Assembly: GCF_008711175.1 (NCBI RefSeq)
Contig: NZ_VWNF01000045.1
Span: 186,001-250,000 of the forward strand
DNA length: 64,000 nucleotides
Source of the DNA: Nesterenkonia ebinurensis
GTDB taxonomy: Bacteria > Actinomycetota > Actinomycetes > Actinomycetales > Micrococcaceae
Direction: 5' to 3'
The position numbers and the translations under genes were made by a program. Positions 17,099 to 26,561 of this stretch are shown here, piece after piece; the first letter of the stretch is position 1; each line of letters starts with the position of its first letter. The notes beneath the pieces are model-generated. The model saw only the letters and a program-made list of their open reading frames with translations, ran no database searches and was not told where the DNA came from.

Positions 17099-19159
17099 CT
17101 ACGCGTCGATCTTCTCCCGGTCCAGGGCAGCGGCGCCCTCGATGATGAACTCCTTGCGCGGAGCCACCACTGAGCCCATCAGCAGGTCGAAGACCCGCTC
17201 AGCCGACTCGGCGTCCTCGGCGCGGATGCGGCGCAGGGAGCGGTGTGCTGGGTCCATTGTGGTTTCGGAGAGCTGGTCGGCGTCCATCTCGCCCAGGCCC
17301 TTGTACCGCTGGATGGGCTCTTTATAGCGCAGCCCCTTCTTCTCCAGTTCGGCCAGTAGGGTGACCAGCTCCGCCTCGGAATAGGTGTAGCGGACCTCAT
17401 TGGGCTTCGAGCCTGCATGGATGATCTCCACCCTATGCAGCGGAGGGACCGCGGCGAAGACGCGGCCGGCCTCGATCATCGGGCGCATATACCGGAAGAA
17501 GAAAGTCAGCAGCAGGGTGCGGATATGGGCGCCGTCCACATCAGCATCAGTCATCAGGATGACTTTGCCGTAACGGGCGGCTTCCAGATCGAAGCTGCGG
17601 CCGGAACCCGCTCCGATGACCTGCAGCATGGCAGCGCATTCAACATTGGCCAGCATGTCCGAGACTGAAGCCTTCTGGGCGTTCAGGGGCTTGCCCCGAA
17701 TCGGCAGCAGCGCCTGGAAATCAGAGGAGCGAGCCAGCTTGGCAGTGCCCAGGGCGGAATCACCCTCCACGATGAACAGCTCAGAGGACTCCACATCCTT
17801 GTTCCGGCACTCCACCAGCTTCGCCGGCATGGTGGAGTTCTCCAGAGCGTTCTTGCGCCGCTGGGTCTCCTTGTGCTGACGGGCGGCGATGCGTGACTTC
17901 ATCTCCGCCACCACCTTCTCCAGCACGGCGGAGGCCTCAAGCTTCTCCGTTCGCTTGGTGGTGGTCAGCCGTTTCTCCAGCTCCGTGGAGACCACCTTGT
18001 TGACGATCTGCTTGGCCGCCGGGGTCCCCAGCACTTCTTTGGTCTGGCCCTCGAACTGAGGTTCAGCGATCCGCACAGTGACCACCGCGGTGAGTCCGGC
18101 GAGCACATCGTCCTTCTCCAGCTTGACGTTGCCGGCCTTGAGCCGGCGTGCGTTGGCCTCCACCACTTTGCGGAAGATCTTCACCAGGGCCTGCTCGAAG
18201 CCGCTGAGGTGTGAGCCGCCCTTGGGGGTGGCGATGATGTTCACAAAGGACTTCACTGCGGTGTCGTAGCCGACTCCCCAGCGCAGGGCGATATCCACCT
18301 CGCAGTCTCTCTGCACATCGGTCATCTGCCCGTCCACCGGGATTCGTTCGGTGAAGCTGCCGTGGCCCTGGATCCGCCAGATGCTGGTGACCGGGCCGTC
18401 AGTGGCCAGATGGTCCACAAACTCGCTGATCCCGCCGTCGTACTGGAAGACCTGCTCAGTGCGCTCGGATCCGCGCCGGTCCACGATGGTCAGCCGCAGT
18501 CCTGGCACCAAGAAGGCGGTCTGCCGGGCGCGGTTGATCAGCTCGTCCTCGAGGAACTGAGCCTCAGGGGTGAAAATGTCCCGGTCTGCCCAATACCGCA
18601 CCGTGGAGCCGGTGACGCCCCGCTTGGCCTTCCCGGCAGCCTGCAGCGGAGAGCCCTTCTCCGCTGGGGTGAAGCTGTCAGTGGGCTTGGACCCGGCAAA
18701 GGTGCCGGGCTCCCCGCGCCGGAAGCTCATCTGGTGGACTTTGCCGCCGCGGGTCACAGTGGCATCCAGCCGTGCCGAGAGTGCGTTGACCACCGAGGCG
18801 CCCACCCCGTGCAGGCCGCCCACTGCGTTGTAGGAGCCGCCGCCGAACTTGCCCCCGGCGTGCAGCTTGGTGAAGACCACCTCCAGGCCGGAGAGGCCGG
18901 TGCGCGGTTCCACGTCCACCGGGATGCCGCGCCCGTCGTCGGCGACCTCTACCGAGTCGTCGGGGTGCAGAGTGATGGCGATGGATGAGGCGTAGCCGGC
19001 CAGTGCCTCATCCACGGAGTTGTCGATGATCTCCCAGAGGCAGTGCATCAGTCCCTGGGAGCCGGTGGAGCCGATGTACATGCCGGGGCGTTTGCGCACA
19101 GCCTCCAGCCCTTCGAGGACGGAGAGGTGCCGGGCACTGTACTCATCGCGTTTTGCCAT
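17099..19159 (-). CDS. parE: DNA topoisomerase IV / gyrase-like subunit B (ParE type)
   Basis: A 686-residue type IIA topoisomerase B subunit. The GHKL ATPase region shows EIIDNSVDEALAG and the VGGLHGVGASVVNAL lid; the TOPRIM part shows LFIVEGDSA and the metal site LMTDADVDGAHI; the C-terminus has IQRYKGLGEMDADQL. It pairs with an A subunit (not in this window) to decatenate or supercoil DNA. It lies near the primary sigma gene rather than next to dnaA/recF, so ParE is more likely than the main GyrB. The start codon is preceded by TAGTCT and six bases with no ribosome site, suggesting a leaderless mRNA. Confidence 0.92.
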   Translation of the reverse strand: MAKRDEYSARHLSVLEGLEAVRKRPGMYIGSTGSQGLMHCLWEIIDNSVDEALAGYASSIAITLHPDDSVEVADDGRGIPVDVEPRTGLSGLEVVFTKLHAGGKFGGGSYNAVGGLHGVGASVVNALSARLDATVTRGGKVHQMSFRRGEPGTFAGSKPTDSFTPAEKGSPLQAAGKAKRGVTGSTVRYWADRDIFTPEAQFLEDELINRARQTAFLVPGLRLTIVDRRGSERTEQVFQYDGGISEFVDHLATDGPVTSIWRIQGHGSFTERIPVDGQMTDVQRDCEVDIALRWGVGYDTAVKSFVNIIATPKGGSHLSGFEQALVKIFRKVVEANARRLKAGNVKLEKDDVLAGLTAVVTVRIAEPQFEGQTKEVLGTPAAKQIVNKVVSTELEKRLTTTKRTEKLEASAVLEKVVAEMKSRIAARQHKETQRRKNALENSTMPAKLVECRNKDVESSELFIVEGDSALGTAKLARSSDFQALLPIRGKPLNAQKASVSDMLANVECAAMLQVIGAGSGRSFDLEAARYGKVILMTDADVDGAHIRTLLLTFFFRYMRPMIEAGRVFAAVPPLHRVEIIHAGSKPNEVRYTYSEAELVTLLAELEKKGLRYKEPIQRYKGLGEMDADQLSETTMDPAHRSLRRIRAEDAESAERVFDLLMGSVVAPRKEFIIEGAAALDREKIDA

Positions 19160-19165
19160 GCAGAA

Positions 19166-19171
19166 AGACTA
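19166..19171 (-). promoter_or_regulatory. -10 box TAGTCT of parE (predicted leaderless)
   Basis: TAGTCT ends six bases before the parE ATG on the minus strand, which puts the expected transcription start on or next to the A of the start codon. No Shine-Dalgarno-like sequence lies between. Confidence 0.55.
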
Positions 19172-19287
19172 TCCGCAGCTCTTCGCCGGTGGCGAAAGGC
19201 ACGCCTCAGTGGGCCAAATCGCGAATGACTGCCCCTTTGCCGTGGTTGTATGGGTGACATCATCACTCAACGCTAGGAGGCGAGAGC

Positions 19288-19494
19288 ATGACAGCAACCA
19301 CCGGCACACTGGAAGCCACCACTACGCTGACTGCCCTGGACCGCTGTGACCGCTGCGGTGCACAGGCCTATATCCGCGCTGAGCTCGCCTCCGGCGGTGC
19401 ACTGCTGTTCTGCAACCACCACGGTCGTGAGGTGGAGGACACATTGCGCCCGAAGACGGCCAGTTGGATCGACGAATCGGACAAGATCAGCTGA
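19288..19494 (+). CDS. Small Cys-motif protein (DUF7455-like)
   Basis: A 68-residue protein with two cysteine pairs of zinc-ribbon style: CDRCGAQ near residue 25 and CNHHGRE near residue 45. It ends in an acidic tail. Very similar short proteins sit between the ParE-type gene and the primary sigma factor in many actinobacteria, annotated as DUF7455; function is unknown. GGAGGCGAGAGC precedes the ATG. A strong bidirectional terminator follows. Confidence 0.8.
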   Translation: MTATTGTLEATTTLTALDRCDRCGAQAYIRAELASGGALLFCNHHGREVEDTLRPKTASWIDESDKIS

Positions 19495-19509
19495 AACTGC
19501 TGATCACAG

Positions 19510-19543
19510 AAAAATGCCCCGGTGCTTCCACCGGGGCATTTTT
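19510..19543. terminator. Bidirectional rho-independent terminator
   Basis: A perfect 15-bp stem (AAAAATGCCCCGGTG) with the loop CTTC and its complement, ending in T5 on one side and, read from the other strand, T5 on the opposite side. It lies between the small Cys protein (+) and the sigma factor gene (-), serving both. Confidence 0.9.
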
Positions 19544-19547
19544 CGTG

Positions 19548-19569
19548 CTCGGGAACCGAATCCCGCTAG
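19548..19569 (+). repeat. 22-bp direct repeat, copy 1
   Basis: Identical to 19649-19670 (CTCGGGAACCGAATCCCGCT, then AG). The core CGGGA-ACCGAA-TCCCG can fold as a hairpin. The two copies bracket the two-hairpin element at 19577-19645. Confidence 0.9.
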
Positions 19570-19576
19570 CTGCACT

Positions 19577-19645
19577 GTCCCGCCGGCGGGGAAACCCCGC
19601 TCGGCTCTCGGCCGGCTGCAGCGGCACCGGCCTTCACACCTAAAG
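19577..19645 (+). repeat. Two-hairpin intergenic repeat, copy A
   Basis: The first hairpin is GCGGGG-AAA-CCCCGC followed by TCGG; the second is GGCCGG ... CCGGCC. The element ends CCTTCACACCTAAAG. Related copies lie at 31128 and 31195, with a partial one at 55382. Loop and stem bases differ between copies while pairing is kept. Confidence 0.8.
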
Positions 19646-19648
19646 GCA

Positions 19649-19670
19649 CTCGGGAACCGAATCCCGCTAG
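19649..19670 (+). repeat. 22-bp direct repeat, copy 2
   Basis: Second identical copy of the 22-bp sequence at 19548-19569, ending 13 bases before the sigma factor stop codon. Confidence 0.9.
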
Positions 19671-19682
19671 TCCTTATGTGAC

Positions 19683-21017
19683 TTAGTCCAAATAGTCGCG
19701 GAGGACCTGGCTGCGACTTGGGTGACGCAGCTTGGACATGGTCTTGGACTCTATCTGCCTTATCCGCTCACGGGTCACACCGTAGACCTTGCCGATTTCG
19801 TCTAGAGTCTTGGGCTGACCGTCGGTGAGGCCGAATCGCATCGCCACAACCCCTGCCTCACGCTCGGCAAGGGTGTCTAGCACGGAATGCAGCTGCTCCT
19901 GGAGCAGGGTGAAGCTGACCGCATCGGAGGGTACCACGGCCTCGGAATCCTCGATGAGGTCGCCGAACTCGGAGTCCCCGTCCTCGCCCAGCGGAGTGTG
20001 CAGGGAGATCGGCTCGCGGCCGTACTTCTGCACCTCCACCACTTTCTCCGGGGTCATGTCCAGTTCTGCGGCCAGCTCCTCGGGAGCCGGTTCGCGGCCC
20101 AGGTCCTGTAGCATCTGGCGCTGCACGCGGGCCAGCTTATTGATGACTTCCACCATGTGCACCGGGATCCGAATGGTGCGCGCCTGGTCGGCCATGGCCC
20201 GGGTGATGGCTTGACGAATCCACCAGGTGGCGTAGGTGGAGAACTTGAAGCCCTTGGTGTAGTCGAACTTCTCCACCGCCCGGATCAGGCCGAGGTTGCC
20301 CTCCTGGATGAGATCCAGGAAGAGCATGCCGCGCCCGGTGTAGCGCTTGGCCAGGGAGACCACCAGGCGCAGGTTGGCCTCCAGCAGGTGGTTCTTCGCC
20401 TTCTTGCCGTCTGCCACCACCAGCTCGAGGTCACGGCGCTGCCGCTTGTCCTTGGGCGGATTGTTCTTCAGCTTGTGCTCGGCGTAGAGGCCAGCCTCAA
20501 TTCGCAGCGCCAGGTCCACCTCCTGCTCGGCGTTGAGCAGAGCTACCTTGCCGATCTGCTTGAGGTAGTCCTTGACCGGGTCGGCAGTAGCACCTGCCGA
20601 GACCACCTGGATGGCGGGGGCGTCATCGTCATCGGCGTTGGAGATCACGAATCCGCGCCCGGAACCGGATTCGTCATCCTCATTCTCTCCGGACTTGGCC
20701 TCCAGCAGCTCCTCGGCATCCTCACCGGCACCCTCTGCCTTGGCTACTGCCGACTCCAGAGTCTCAGTGGGTGAGGCCTCCTCCTCGGCGAGGATCTCAT
20801 CGACCGGGTCGGCGGCCTTCTTCCGGCCCCCGGCCTTCTTGGGGGCAGCCTTGGCGGTGGACTTGGCCGCACCGGCTTTCTTAGCGGCCGTGGACTTGGC
20901 TGCGGAGGACTTCTTAGCTGTCGATGCGGAGCTGGACTTCTTGGCTGTGGTGGACCGTTTCTCGGTCTCCTCAGCGACGGTCGTCTCCTGGGTGGATTTC
21001 GACGCAGTAGTGGGCAC
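19683..21017 (-). CDS. sigA: Primary RNA polymerase sigma factor (RpoD/SigA/HrdB type)
   Basis: A 444-residue group 1 sigma-70 factor. After a 150-residue low-complexity N-terminus rich in Lys/Ala and then acidic residues (typical of actinobacterial HrdB proteins), region 1.2 starts at [12 protein letters not shown]. Region 2 contains [20 protein letters not shown] and [17 protein letters not shown], region 3 follows, and region 4 ends with [20 protein letters not shown]. It directs RNA polymerase to housekeeping promoters. The start is a GTG (CAC at 21015-21017) with GGAAGG upstream. It is monocistronic, with a strong terminator beyond its end. Confidence 0.97.
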   Translation of the reverse strand: MPTTASKSTQETTVAEETEKRSTTAKKSSSASTAKKSSAAKSTAAKKAGAAKSTAKAAPKKAGGRKKAADPVDEILAEEEASPTETLESAVAKAEGAGEDAEELLEAKSGENEDDESGSGRGFVISNADDDDAPAIQVVSAGATADPVKDYLKQIGKVALLNAEQEVDLALRIEAGLYAEHKLKNNPPKDKRQRRDLELVVADGKKAKNHLLEANLRLVVSLAKRYTGRGMLFLDLIQEGNLGLIRAVEKFDYTKGFKFSTYATWWIRQAITRAMADQARTIRIPVHMVEVINKLARVQRQMLQDLGREPAPEELAAELDMTPEKVVEVQKYGREPISLHTPLGEDGDSEFGDLIEDSEAVVPSDAVSFTLLQEQLHSVLDTLAEREAGVVAMRFGLTDGQPKTLDEIGKVYGVTRERIRQIESKTMSKLRHPSRSQVLRDYLD

Positions 21018-21144
21018 GATGACCTTCCGTCTCGTTTACTTGAGGTGCAGACGCTCAACACGCCTATGACCCTGTCAAGTCCCGGTTCGGAACAAATTCC
21101 TCCCCGGGCTGCAGGGTCTTACGGTGTGCAAACACGGCCGCTGC

Positions 21145-22365
21145 TCAGTCCATTCCCGGTTCGGCGGATGAATTTATCGCCCGGCTCTTCCACCAGGAGT
21201 AGCTGGACTGTTTCACCCGGGCCCAGGAGCAGACTCCGACCGCCTGGAGATAGTGTTCCACTGTTTTGGCCAGCACCGGGTAGCCAGCCTGGCGCCAACG
21301 CTGCGGGAACTCTCGATGCACAGCTTCGACGAATGCGGCGGAGCGGGAGCCGCTGCCCTGGATCCATTCGATCCAGGCTTTGAGTCCCAGCAGCTGTTCA
21401 CGCTGCCTGGGACTGGCGTAGGGCACCAGTTCGTGCAGCAAGGAGTCCAGGGCTTCCACCGATTCCCATCGCGGCGGCAGCGGGGAATCTCCCCAGATAG
21501 CCTCCCGAAGCGCCTGTTCATCGGGTTCGGCGGGGCAGGCTGCGGTCAGGACAAATTCAGCCCCGCGGGTGGTCAGCAGCATCAGCAGGATTGGTGTCCA
21601 TGACTCATCCAGAGATGACAGGAGTGCAGGGATGCGCTGCGTCTCACTGTGGATCCACTCAGCTGAAGAGGCGCCTTCGGTCCTGACCAGTGCGGCTTCC
21701 CAGACGGTGAGCGCACCACTGGTGGTCAGCGGCGGGCAGGCCTCCTGCTGCTGAACCTCCCGAATACGGTGCTCGGCGACCAGCGGAGTCACCGCCAGAA
21801 ACTCTTCCACGGCTTCATGCGGGTCCAGCTCGCCGGTGCGCAGCAGGACAGGCAGGCGTTCCCAGGTGGCCGCCATCGCAGAGTGCAGCTCGGTTCCCGG
21901 ATAAGGGCAGCAGTGCTCATCATGGCAGTCGTAGTCACGGACGTATCCGGCGGCCGCATACCAGACTTGGGCGATCTGGGCCCCGGCAAGCTCTGCGAGT
22001 CGATCGGCCAGGGTCCCGAGCAGTTGATCATGGTCTGCGGGTGCCTCCGGGCTGAGCGGCTCATCTTCCATAATCGCCACCAGTACGGCTTCTGGAACAG
22101 GTTCAGCGCCGGCTCCGGCGATCCACTCGGCACATCGCACCCCGGCCTGGACCGGATTCCTGCGCACCGGTTCCAGGTCGATGCGCAGGTTTCCGCCGGT
22201 GCGGCCGTCCAGCAGTCCAATGATCACTAACGAATCCTGGGGTAGGTAACCGAAGGTGTGTTGGACCAGGGCGAGGGCATCACCGGGATCGTTGATGCTC
22301 AGCGGAGCGGCATGATTGATCGGCGGCAGGTCATGGTTCTGGGGTATGTGTGATGATGTTGTCAT
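21145..22365 (-). CDS. DUF4192 domain-containing protein
   Basis: A 406-residue protein recognisable as the actinobacterial DUF4192 family from its N-terminal half: INDPGDALALVQHTFGYLPQ, DSLVIIGL, then RIDLEP and the conserved VWYAAAGYVRDYDCHDEHCCPYPG region around residue 140. No catalytic motif or membrane segment is evident and the family has no assigned function. It starts at an ATG at 22365 with only a weak GGGG upstream. A copy of a 55-bp intergenic repeat lies between it and the next minus-strand gene upstream. Confidence 0.85.
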   Translation of the reverse strand: MTTSSHIPQNHDLPPINHAAPLSINDPGDALALVQHTFGYLPQDSLVIIGLLDGRTGGNLRIDLEPVRRNPVQAGVRCAEWIAGAGAEPVPEAVLVAIMEDEPLSPEAPADHDQLLGTLADRLAELAGAQIAQVWYAAAGYVRDYDCHDEHCCPYPGTELHSAMAATWERLPVLLRTGELDPHEAVEEFLAVTPLVAEHRIREVQQQEACPPLTTSGALTVWEAALVRTEGASSAEWIHSETQRIPALLSSLDESWTPILLMLLTTRGAEFVLTAACPAEPDEQALREAIWGDSPLPPRWESVEALDSLLHELVPYASPRQREQLLGLKAWIEWIQGSGSRSAAFVEAVHREFPQRWRQAGYPVLAKTVEHYLQAVGVCSWARVKQSSYSWWKSRAINSSAEPGMD

Positions 22366-22416
22366 AGCCCCAGCCTGCGGCGATTCAGCAGGCCTTCCTG
22401 CGACTCAGTCCCGCTT

Positions 22417-22471
22417 CTGTGGAGGGCCCGGCGTGTCACGGGACCACATCCTGCACCTGGGGAAAACTCTG
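22417..22471. repeat. 55-bp dispersed repeat, copy 1
   Basis: Shares 40 of 55 positions with 60784-60838 without a gap. The two ends are nearly invariant: CTGTGGAGNNCCCGGCGTGT at the left, CTGGGGAAAACTCTG at the right. It lies between DUF4192 and PAC2 genes. Confidence 0.6.
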
Positions 22472-22477
22472 CGGCCC

Positions 22478-23434
22478 CTAGTCTTGGTTGCGGAGGAACT
22501 CCTCGACTGCCGCACCGAGCTCCTCGGCGTCGGGCACGGCGTCGCCCTCCTTGACCAGCAGGGAGCGCTGGTTGGTGGTGGCGTACTGGTCGAAGTTCGC
22601 CTCCAGCTGCTTGACCAGGTGCGCGATCTCCGGAGCCTGCTCCACCTGCCGGGTGATATCGGCGTCCACTGACCGAGCCCCCTCACGCAGCTCGTCGGTG
22701 GGCAGTATCAGCTCCCCGGCAGCACCGGCGTACTCCAGGGCAGCCACTGCCACCTGGGGGTATTTGCCCCCAGCCAGATAGTGCGGCACATGCAGGGTAT
22801 AGCCGACGACGTCGCGGCCCGCCTCATCTGCCCGCAGCTCCAGCATCTGGGAGAGCCCGGCCTCGATCTTGGCATCCGGCGACCAGGTGGAGATGCCCTT
22901 GACGAGGTCCTTGCGGTTGCCGTGAGCGGTGACCCCGATGGGCCGGGTGTGCGGAGTGGGCAGACCCAGTGAGTCCACGGTGACCACCAGCCGCACATCA
23001 ATCTGCTCAATGAGCTGCAGCAGCGTCTCCGTCACGGATTCCCACTGGAAGTCCGGTTCATCGCCGGTGAGCAGCAGGAAGGGCCGGCCTGAGGCGTCAC
23101 GCACCTCGAAGAGCTCCAGCCGGGGGCCCTGGAGCTCGGAGAACCGGTTTTCGGTGAAGGTCAGCTGAGGCCTGCGGGAGCGGTAGTCGAAGAGGTCGTC
23201 CACCTCAAAGTGGGCCACACTGCGATGCGGAAGAGTGCCCAGGAGGGTCTCAGCCAGCTGTTCTGAGAGCTGGCCGGCGTCGGTGTGCCCGGAGATGGAG
23301 ACCAGCAGGGGCATCCGAGCCCCGGTGGAGCCTTCGTGGCGCACCAGATCGGTGCTCTCCGGGGCTGCATCAGACTCCATGCCCTCATCATGGGCATGGA
23401 TGTGCAGCAGATTGAACTCTTCGGCATTGGTCAC
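22478..23434 (-). CDS. PAC2 (proteasome assembly chaperone) family protein
   Basis: A 318-residue PAC2-family protein. After about 40 residues the domain begins with PLLVSISGHTDAGQLSEQLAETLL, followed by FEVDDLFDYRSRRPQLTF, LLTGDEPDFQWE and the TAHGNRKDL and GYTLHVPHYLA blocks typical of actinobacterial members. Archaeal and eukaryotic relatives help assemble proteasomes; the bacterial role is not established. The GTG start (23434) is backed by a strong GGAGAGGAGCCGGAG sequence. It is divergent from pepA. Confidence 0.85.
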   Translation of the reverse strand: MTNAEEFNLLHIHAHDEGMESDAAPESTDLVRHEGSTGARMPLLVSISGHTDAGQLSEQLAETLLGTLPHRSVAHFEVDDLFDYRSRRPQLTFTENRFSELQGPRLELFEVRDASGRPFLLLTGDEPDFQWESVTETLLQLIEQIDVRLVVTVDSLGLPTPHTRPIGVTAHGNRKDLVKGISTWSPDAKIEAGLSQMLELRADEAGRDVVGYTLHVPHYLAGGKYPQVAVAALEYAGAAGELILPTDELREGARSVDADITRQVEQAPEIAHLVKQLEANFDQYATTNQRSLLVKEGDAVPDAEELGAAVEEFLRNQD

Positions 23435-23515
23435 CGGCTCCGGCTCCTCTCCTGCGGTGTGGTCCGTGGTGTCTGTGGGATAACAGTCTGCCTGATCAAC
23501 ACATTCCCAGCAGCG

Positions 23516-23546
23516 CTGACAGGCCGGAGCTGTTTGTGGATAGTAT
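23516..23546 (+). promoter_or_regulatory. pepA promoter (predicted leaderless)
   Basis: CTGACA (23516-23521) and TAGTAT (23541-23546) with a 19-base spacer. The -10 box ends seven bases before a GTG at 23554, so the transcript should begin at or just before that codon. Confidence 0.5.
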
Positions 23547-23553
23547 CGGAGTC

Positions 23554-25104
23554 GTGATTAGTGACTTCGCCCCCACCGTGACCACCATAACCTCTGCCGT
23601 GGAGAAGGTTGACGCCGATGCCCTGGTGCTCGGCGTGGCCAAGGGCCCCGAAGGCCCGGTGCTGCTGCCGAACCCGCTAGCTGAGAAGGCCGCCAAGGGG
23701 GTCTCCGACTCGCTCAAGGCGCTGGGCGCCTCCGGTGCTGCCGACCAGCTGCTGCGACTGCCCGGCGTGGACGGGTTCAAGTCCGAGACCCTGGTTCTGG
23801 TCGGTGTGGGCAAACTCACCGGCGAACCTGACGGTGGGGTCTCTAATGAGGCGCTGCGCCGTGCCGCCGGCTCTGCGGTGCGCCAGCTCTCCACTGCCGG
23901 CTCAGTAGCCCTGGCCCTGCCTGCCGCCACTGTGGAGCAGGTAGCCGCAGTGGCGGAGGGTGCCGCCCTGGGCGCCTACAGCTTCACCCACTTCAAAGGG
24001 TCCGAGGCTGCCCGGTCCAAGACCCCTGTGGCTGAGATCGCTGTGCTCACCGAGCTGAAGGACAAGCACACCAAGCCTGCGGTAGCCCGGGCCTCAGTGG
24101 TGGCCGCAGCAGTGCGCACCACCCGGGACCTGGTCAACACCCCGCCCAGCCACCTCTACCCGGAGTCCTTCGCCGAGGCCGTCAAGGACCAGACCAAGGG
24201 CGCCAAGCTCAAGGTCAAAATCTGGGACCACAAGGACCTGGAGAAGGGCGGCTTCGGCGGCCTGCTCGGTGTGGGCGGCGGCTCCTCCCGCAAACCGCGC
24301 CTGGTGAAGGTGGAGCACTCCCCCGCCAAGCCGGCGGCCCATATCTCCCTGGTGGGCAAGGGCATCACCTTCGACTCCGGCGGGCTCTCCCTGAAGCCGG
24401 CCAATGCGATGACCACTATGAAGCTGGACATGGCCGGAGCGGCCACAGTGGCCGCAGTGGTCAAGGCTGCCGCAGATCTGGACCTTCCGGTGAAGGTCAC
24501 CGGCTGGCTGTGCCTGGCCGAGAATCTGCCCTCCTCCACCGCTCAGCGCCCCGAGGACGTCATCACTATTTACGGCGGTAAGACGGTGGAGGTGCTCAAC
24601 ACCGATGCTGAGGGCCGTCTGGTGCTGGCCGACGGGATCGTGGCTGCCGGGGAGGAGAGCCCGGACGCCATCATCGATATCGCCACCCTCACCGGCGCCC
24701 AGATGATCGCCCTGGGTGTGCGCACCGTGGGTGTGATGGGCAATGCGGACCTGCGCGATGATCTTGTGGAGGCCTCTGAGGATGCCGGCGAGTCCCACTG
24801 GGGTATGCCCATCCCGGAGGAGGCCATCAGCGGCTTTGAGTCCGCAGTGGCTGATCTGACCAACACCGGTGCCCGCGAGGGCGGCATGCTCAACGCTGCA
24901 GCCTTCCTGCGCGAGTTCGTCCCGGAGAAGCCCGATGCTCCCGAGGACGCCCTGGACCCGGAGGACAAGCGTGTTCCCTGGGCGCATATTGACATCGCCG
25001 GACCCTCATTCAACGAGAAGGGCCCCTACGGCTACGTGCCCAAGGGCGGCACCGGGGTCAGCGTACGCACCCTGATCACCTATCTCGAGGGCCTGACCCG
25101 CTGA
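23554..25104 (+). CDS. pepA: Leucyl aminopeptidase (M17)
   Basis: A cytosolic M17 aminopeptidase of about 516 residues that removes N-terminal amino acids from peptides using two metal ions. The C-terminal catalytic domain is intact: VGKGITFDSGGLSLKP with metal and catalytic Lys residues, MKLDMAGAATV, and NTDAEGRLVLAD. The N-terminal domain is less conserved, as usual. GTG 23554 is preferred because TAGTAT ends seven bases upstream; an alternative GTG at 23536 has a GGAG six bases ahead but would lie across the promoter. It heads the pepA-lpdA-sucB group. Confidence 0.93.
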   Translation: MISDFAPTVTTITSAVEKVDADALVLGVAKGPEGPVLLPNPLAEKAAKGVSDSLKALGASGAADQLLRLPGVDGFKSETLVLVGVGKLTGEPDGGVSNEALRRAAGSAVRQLSTAGSVALALPAATVEQVAAVAEGAALGAYSFTHFKGSEAARSKTPVAEIAVLTELKDKHTKPAVARASVVAAAVRTTRDLVNTPPSHLYPESFAEAVKDQTKGAKLKVKIWDHKDLEKGGFGGLLGVGGGSSRKPRLVKVEHSPAKPAAHISLVGKGITFDSGGLSLKPANAMTTMKLDMAGAATVAAVVKAAADLDLPVKVTGWLCLAENLPSSTAQRPEDVITIYGGKTVEVLNTDAEGRLVLADGIVAAGEESPDAIIDIATLTGAQMIALGVRTVGVMGNADLRDDLVEASEDAGESHWGMPIPEEAISGFESAVADLTNTGAREGGMLNAAAFLREFVPEKPDAPEDALDPEDKRVPWAHIDIAGPSFNEKGPYGYVPKGGTGVSVRTLITYLEGLTR

Positions 25105-25158
25105 TAGTCTGATCCCCAAGTACATAAGTCAAACGTCCCACCCAAAGGAGCCTGAGAA

Positions 25159-26523
25159 GTGGCTGAAGAATTTGACGTCCTGGTGCTCGGCGGCGGCTCT
25201 GCCGGCTACGCGGCTGCGCTGCGCAGTGTCCAGCATGGTTTCTCTGTAGCGCTGGTGGAGAAGTCCAAGCTCGGCGGCACCTGCCTGCATACCGGCTGCA
25301 TCCCCACCAAAGCCTATCTGCACGCCGCAGAGCTGGCTGATGAGGCTCGAGAGTCGGAGAAGTATGGCGTCAACGTCGACTTCAAGGGCATCGACATGGC
25401 CAAGGTCAAGGAGTACAAGGACGGCATCGTCGCCGGCAAGTACAAGGGGCTGACCGGCCTGCTGAAGATGCGCAAGGTCCAGGTCATCGAGGGTGAGGGC
25501 AAGCTCGTCTCGCAGAACGAGGTGGAGGTGGCAGGCACCACCTACAAGGCTAAGAACATTGTGTTGGCCACCGGATCCACCTCCAAGACCTTCGGGCTGC
25601 CGCTGAGCAAGCGGATCATCACCTCCACCGAGGCCCTGGAGCTGGACCACACGCCTAAGTCCGCCATTGTGCTCGGCGGTGGTGTCATCGGCTCCGAGTT
25701 CGCCTCAGCCTGGAGCTCCTACGGGGTGGACGTCACCATCATCGAGGGTCTGCCCCACCTGGTGCCCAATGAGGACCCCAGCATCATCAAGCAGTTGGAG
25801 CGCTCCTTCAAGAAACGCGGCATCACGTTCAATCTGGGCACTTTCTTCAAGGAGGTCGAGGAGACCGCCGAGGGCGTCAAGGTCACCTTGGAGGACGGCA
25901 AGACCTTCGAAGCCGAGATCTGTCTGGTGGCCGTGGGCCGCGGCCCGGTCACCGAGGGACTGGGCTTCGATGAGCAGGGCGTCACCCTGGACCGCGGGTT
26001 CGTGATCACCGATGAGCGTCTGCACACCGGTGTGGGCAACATCTACGCGGTGGGCGACATCGTCCCCGGCCTGCAGCTGGCCCACCGCGGCTACCAGCAG
26101 GGCATCTTCGTAGCCGAGGAGATCGCCGGCAACAACCCGGTGATCGTTGAGGACATCAACATCCCCAAGGTCACCTTCACCGAGCCGGAGATCATGTCTG
26201 TGGGCTACACCCAGCCCAAGGCTGAGGAGAAGTTCGGCAAGGACCAGATCGAGGTCACCGAGTACAACCTGGCCGGCAACGGCAAGTCCTCCATCTTGGG
26301 TACCGGCGGCATTATCAAGATGGTTGGTGTCAAGGGCGGGCCCATTGTGGGTGTGCACGGCATCGGCTCCCGGATCGGTGAGCAGATCGGCGAGGCCCAG
26401 CTGATCGTCAACTGGGAGGCCTACCCGGAGGACGTGGCCACCCTCGTCCACGCCCATCCCACCCAGAACGAAGCGCTCGGAGAGGCCGCTATGGCACTCT
26501 TCGGGCATCCCCTCCACGGCTGA
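25159..26523 (+). CDS. lpdA: Dihydrolipoyl dehydrogenase (E3)
   Basis: A 454-residue FAD flavoprotein that reoxidises dihydrolipoyl groups with NAD+ as the E3 subunit of 2-oxoacid dehydrogenase complexes. The N-terminal FAD site [10 protein letters not shown], the redox-active disulfide in [13 protein letters not shown] (Cys42, Cys47), the second Rossmann motif [11 protein letters not shown], and the C-terminal HAHPTQNE with catalytic His433 and Glu438 are all present. It begins at GTG with AAAGGAG upstream and is followed after 38 bases by sucB, consistent with joint expression of E3 and E2. Confidence 0.96.
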   Translation: MAEEFDVLVLGGGSAGYAAALRSVQHGFSVALVEKSKLGGTCLHTGCIPTKAYLHAAELADEARESEKYGVNVDFKGIDMAKVKEYKDGIVAGKYKGLTGLLKMRKVQVIEGEGKLVSQNEVEVAGTTYKAKNIVLATGSTSKTFGLPLSKRIITSTEALELDHTPKSAIVLGGGVIGSEFASAWSSYGVDVTIIEGLPHLVPNEDPSIIKQLERSFKKRGITFNLGTFFKEVEETAEGVKVTLEDGKTFEAEICLVAVGRGPVTEGLGFDEQGVTLDRGFVITDERLHTGVGNIYAVGDIVPGLQLAHRGYQQGIFVAEEIAGNNPVIVEDINIPKVTFTEPEIMSVGYTQPKAEEKFGKDQIEVTEYNLAGNGKSSILGTGGIIKMVGVKGGPIVGVHGIGSRIGEQIGEAQLIVNWEAYPEDVATLVHAHPTQNEALGEAAMALFGHPLHG

Positions 26524-26561
26524 GCAGCCCACCCAAGAATTTACGAGTAGGAGCCGGACCA

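Noticed and set aside
20570-21017. Low-complexity Lys/Ala/Ser N-terminus of the sigma factor as an assembly error or separate gene
   Set aside because: Long Lys/Ala-rich N-termini are a regular feature of actinobacterial primary sigma factors, and the frame is intact through to region 1.2.
22457-22471. GGGGAAAACTCTG-like sequences as DnaA-box relics
   Set aside because: The two good copies read TTTTCCCCA on the complement and do not fit the TTWTNCACA consensus; they are better treated as ends of a 55-bp repeat.
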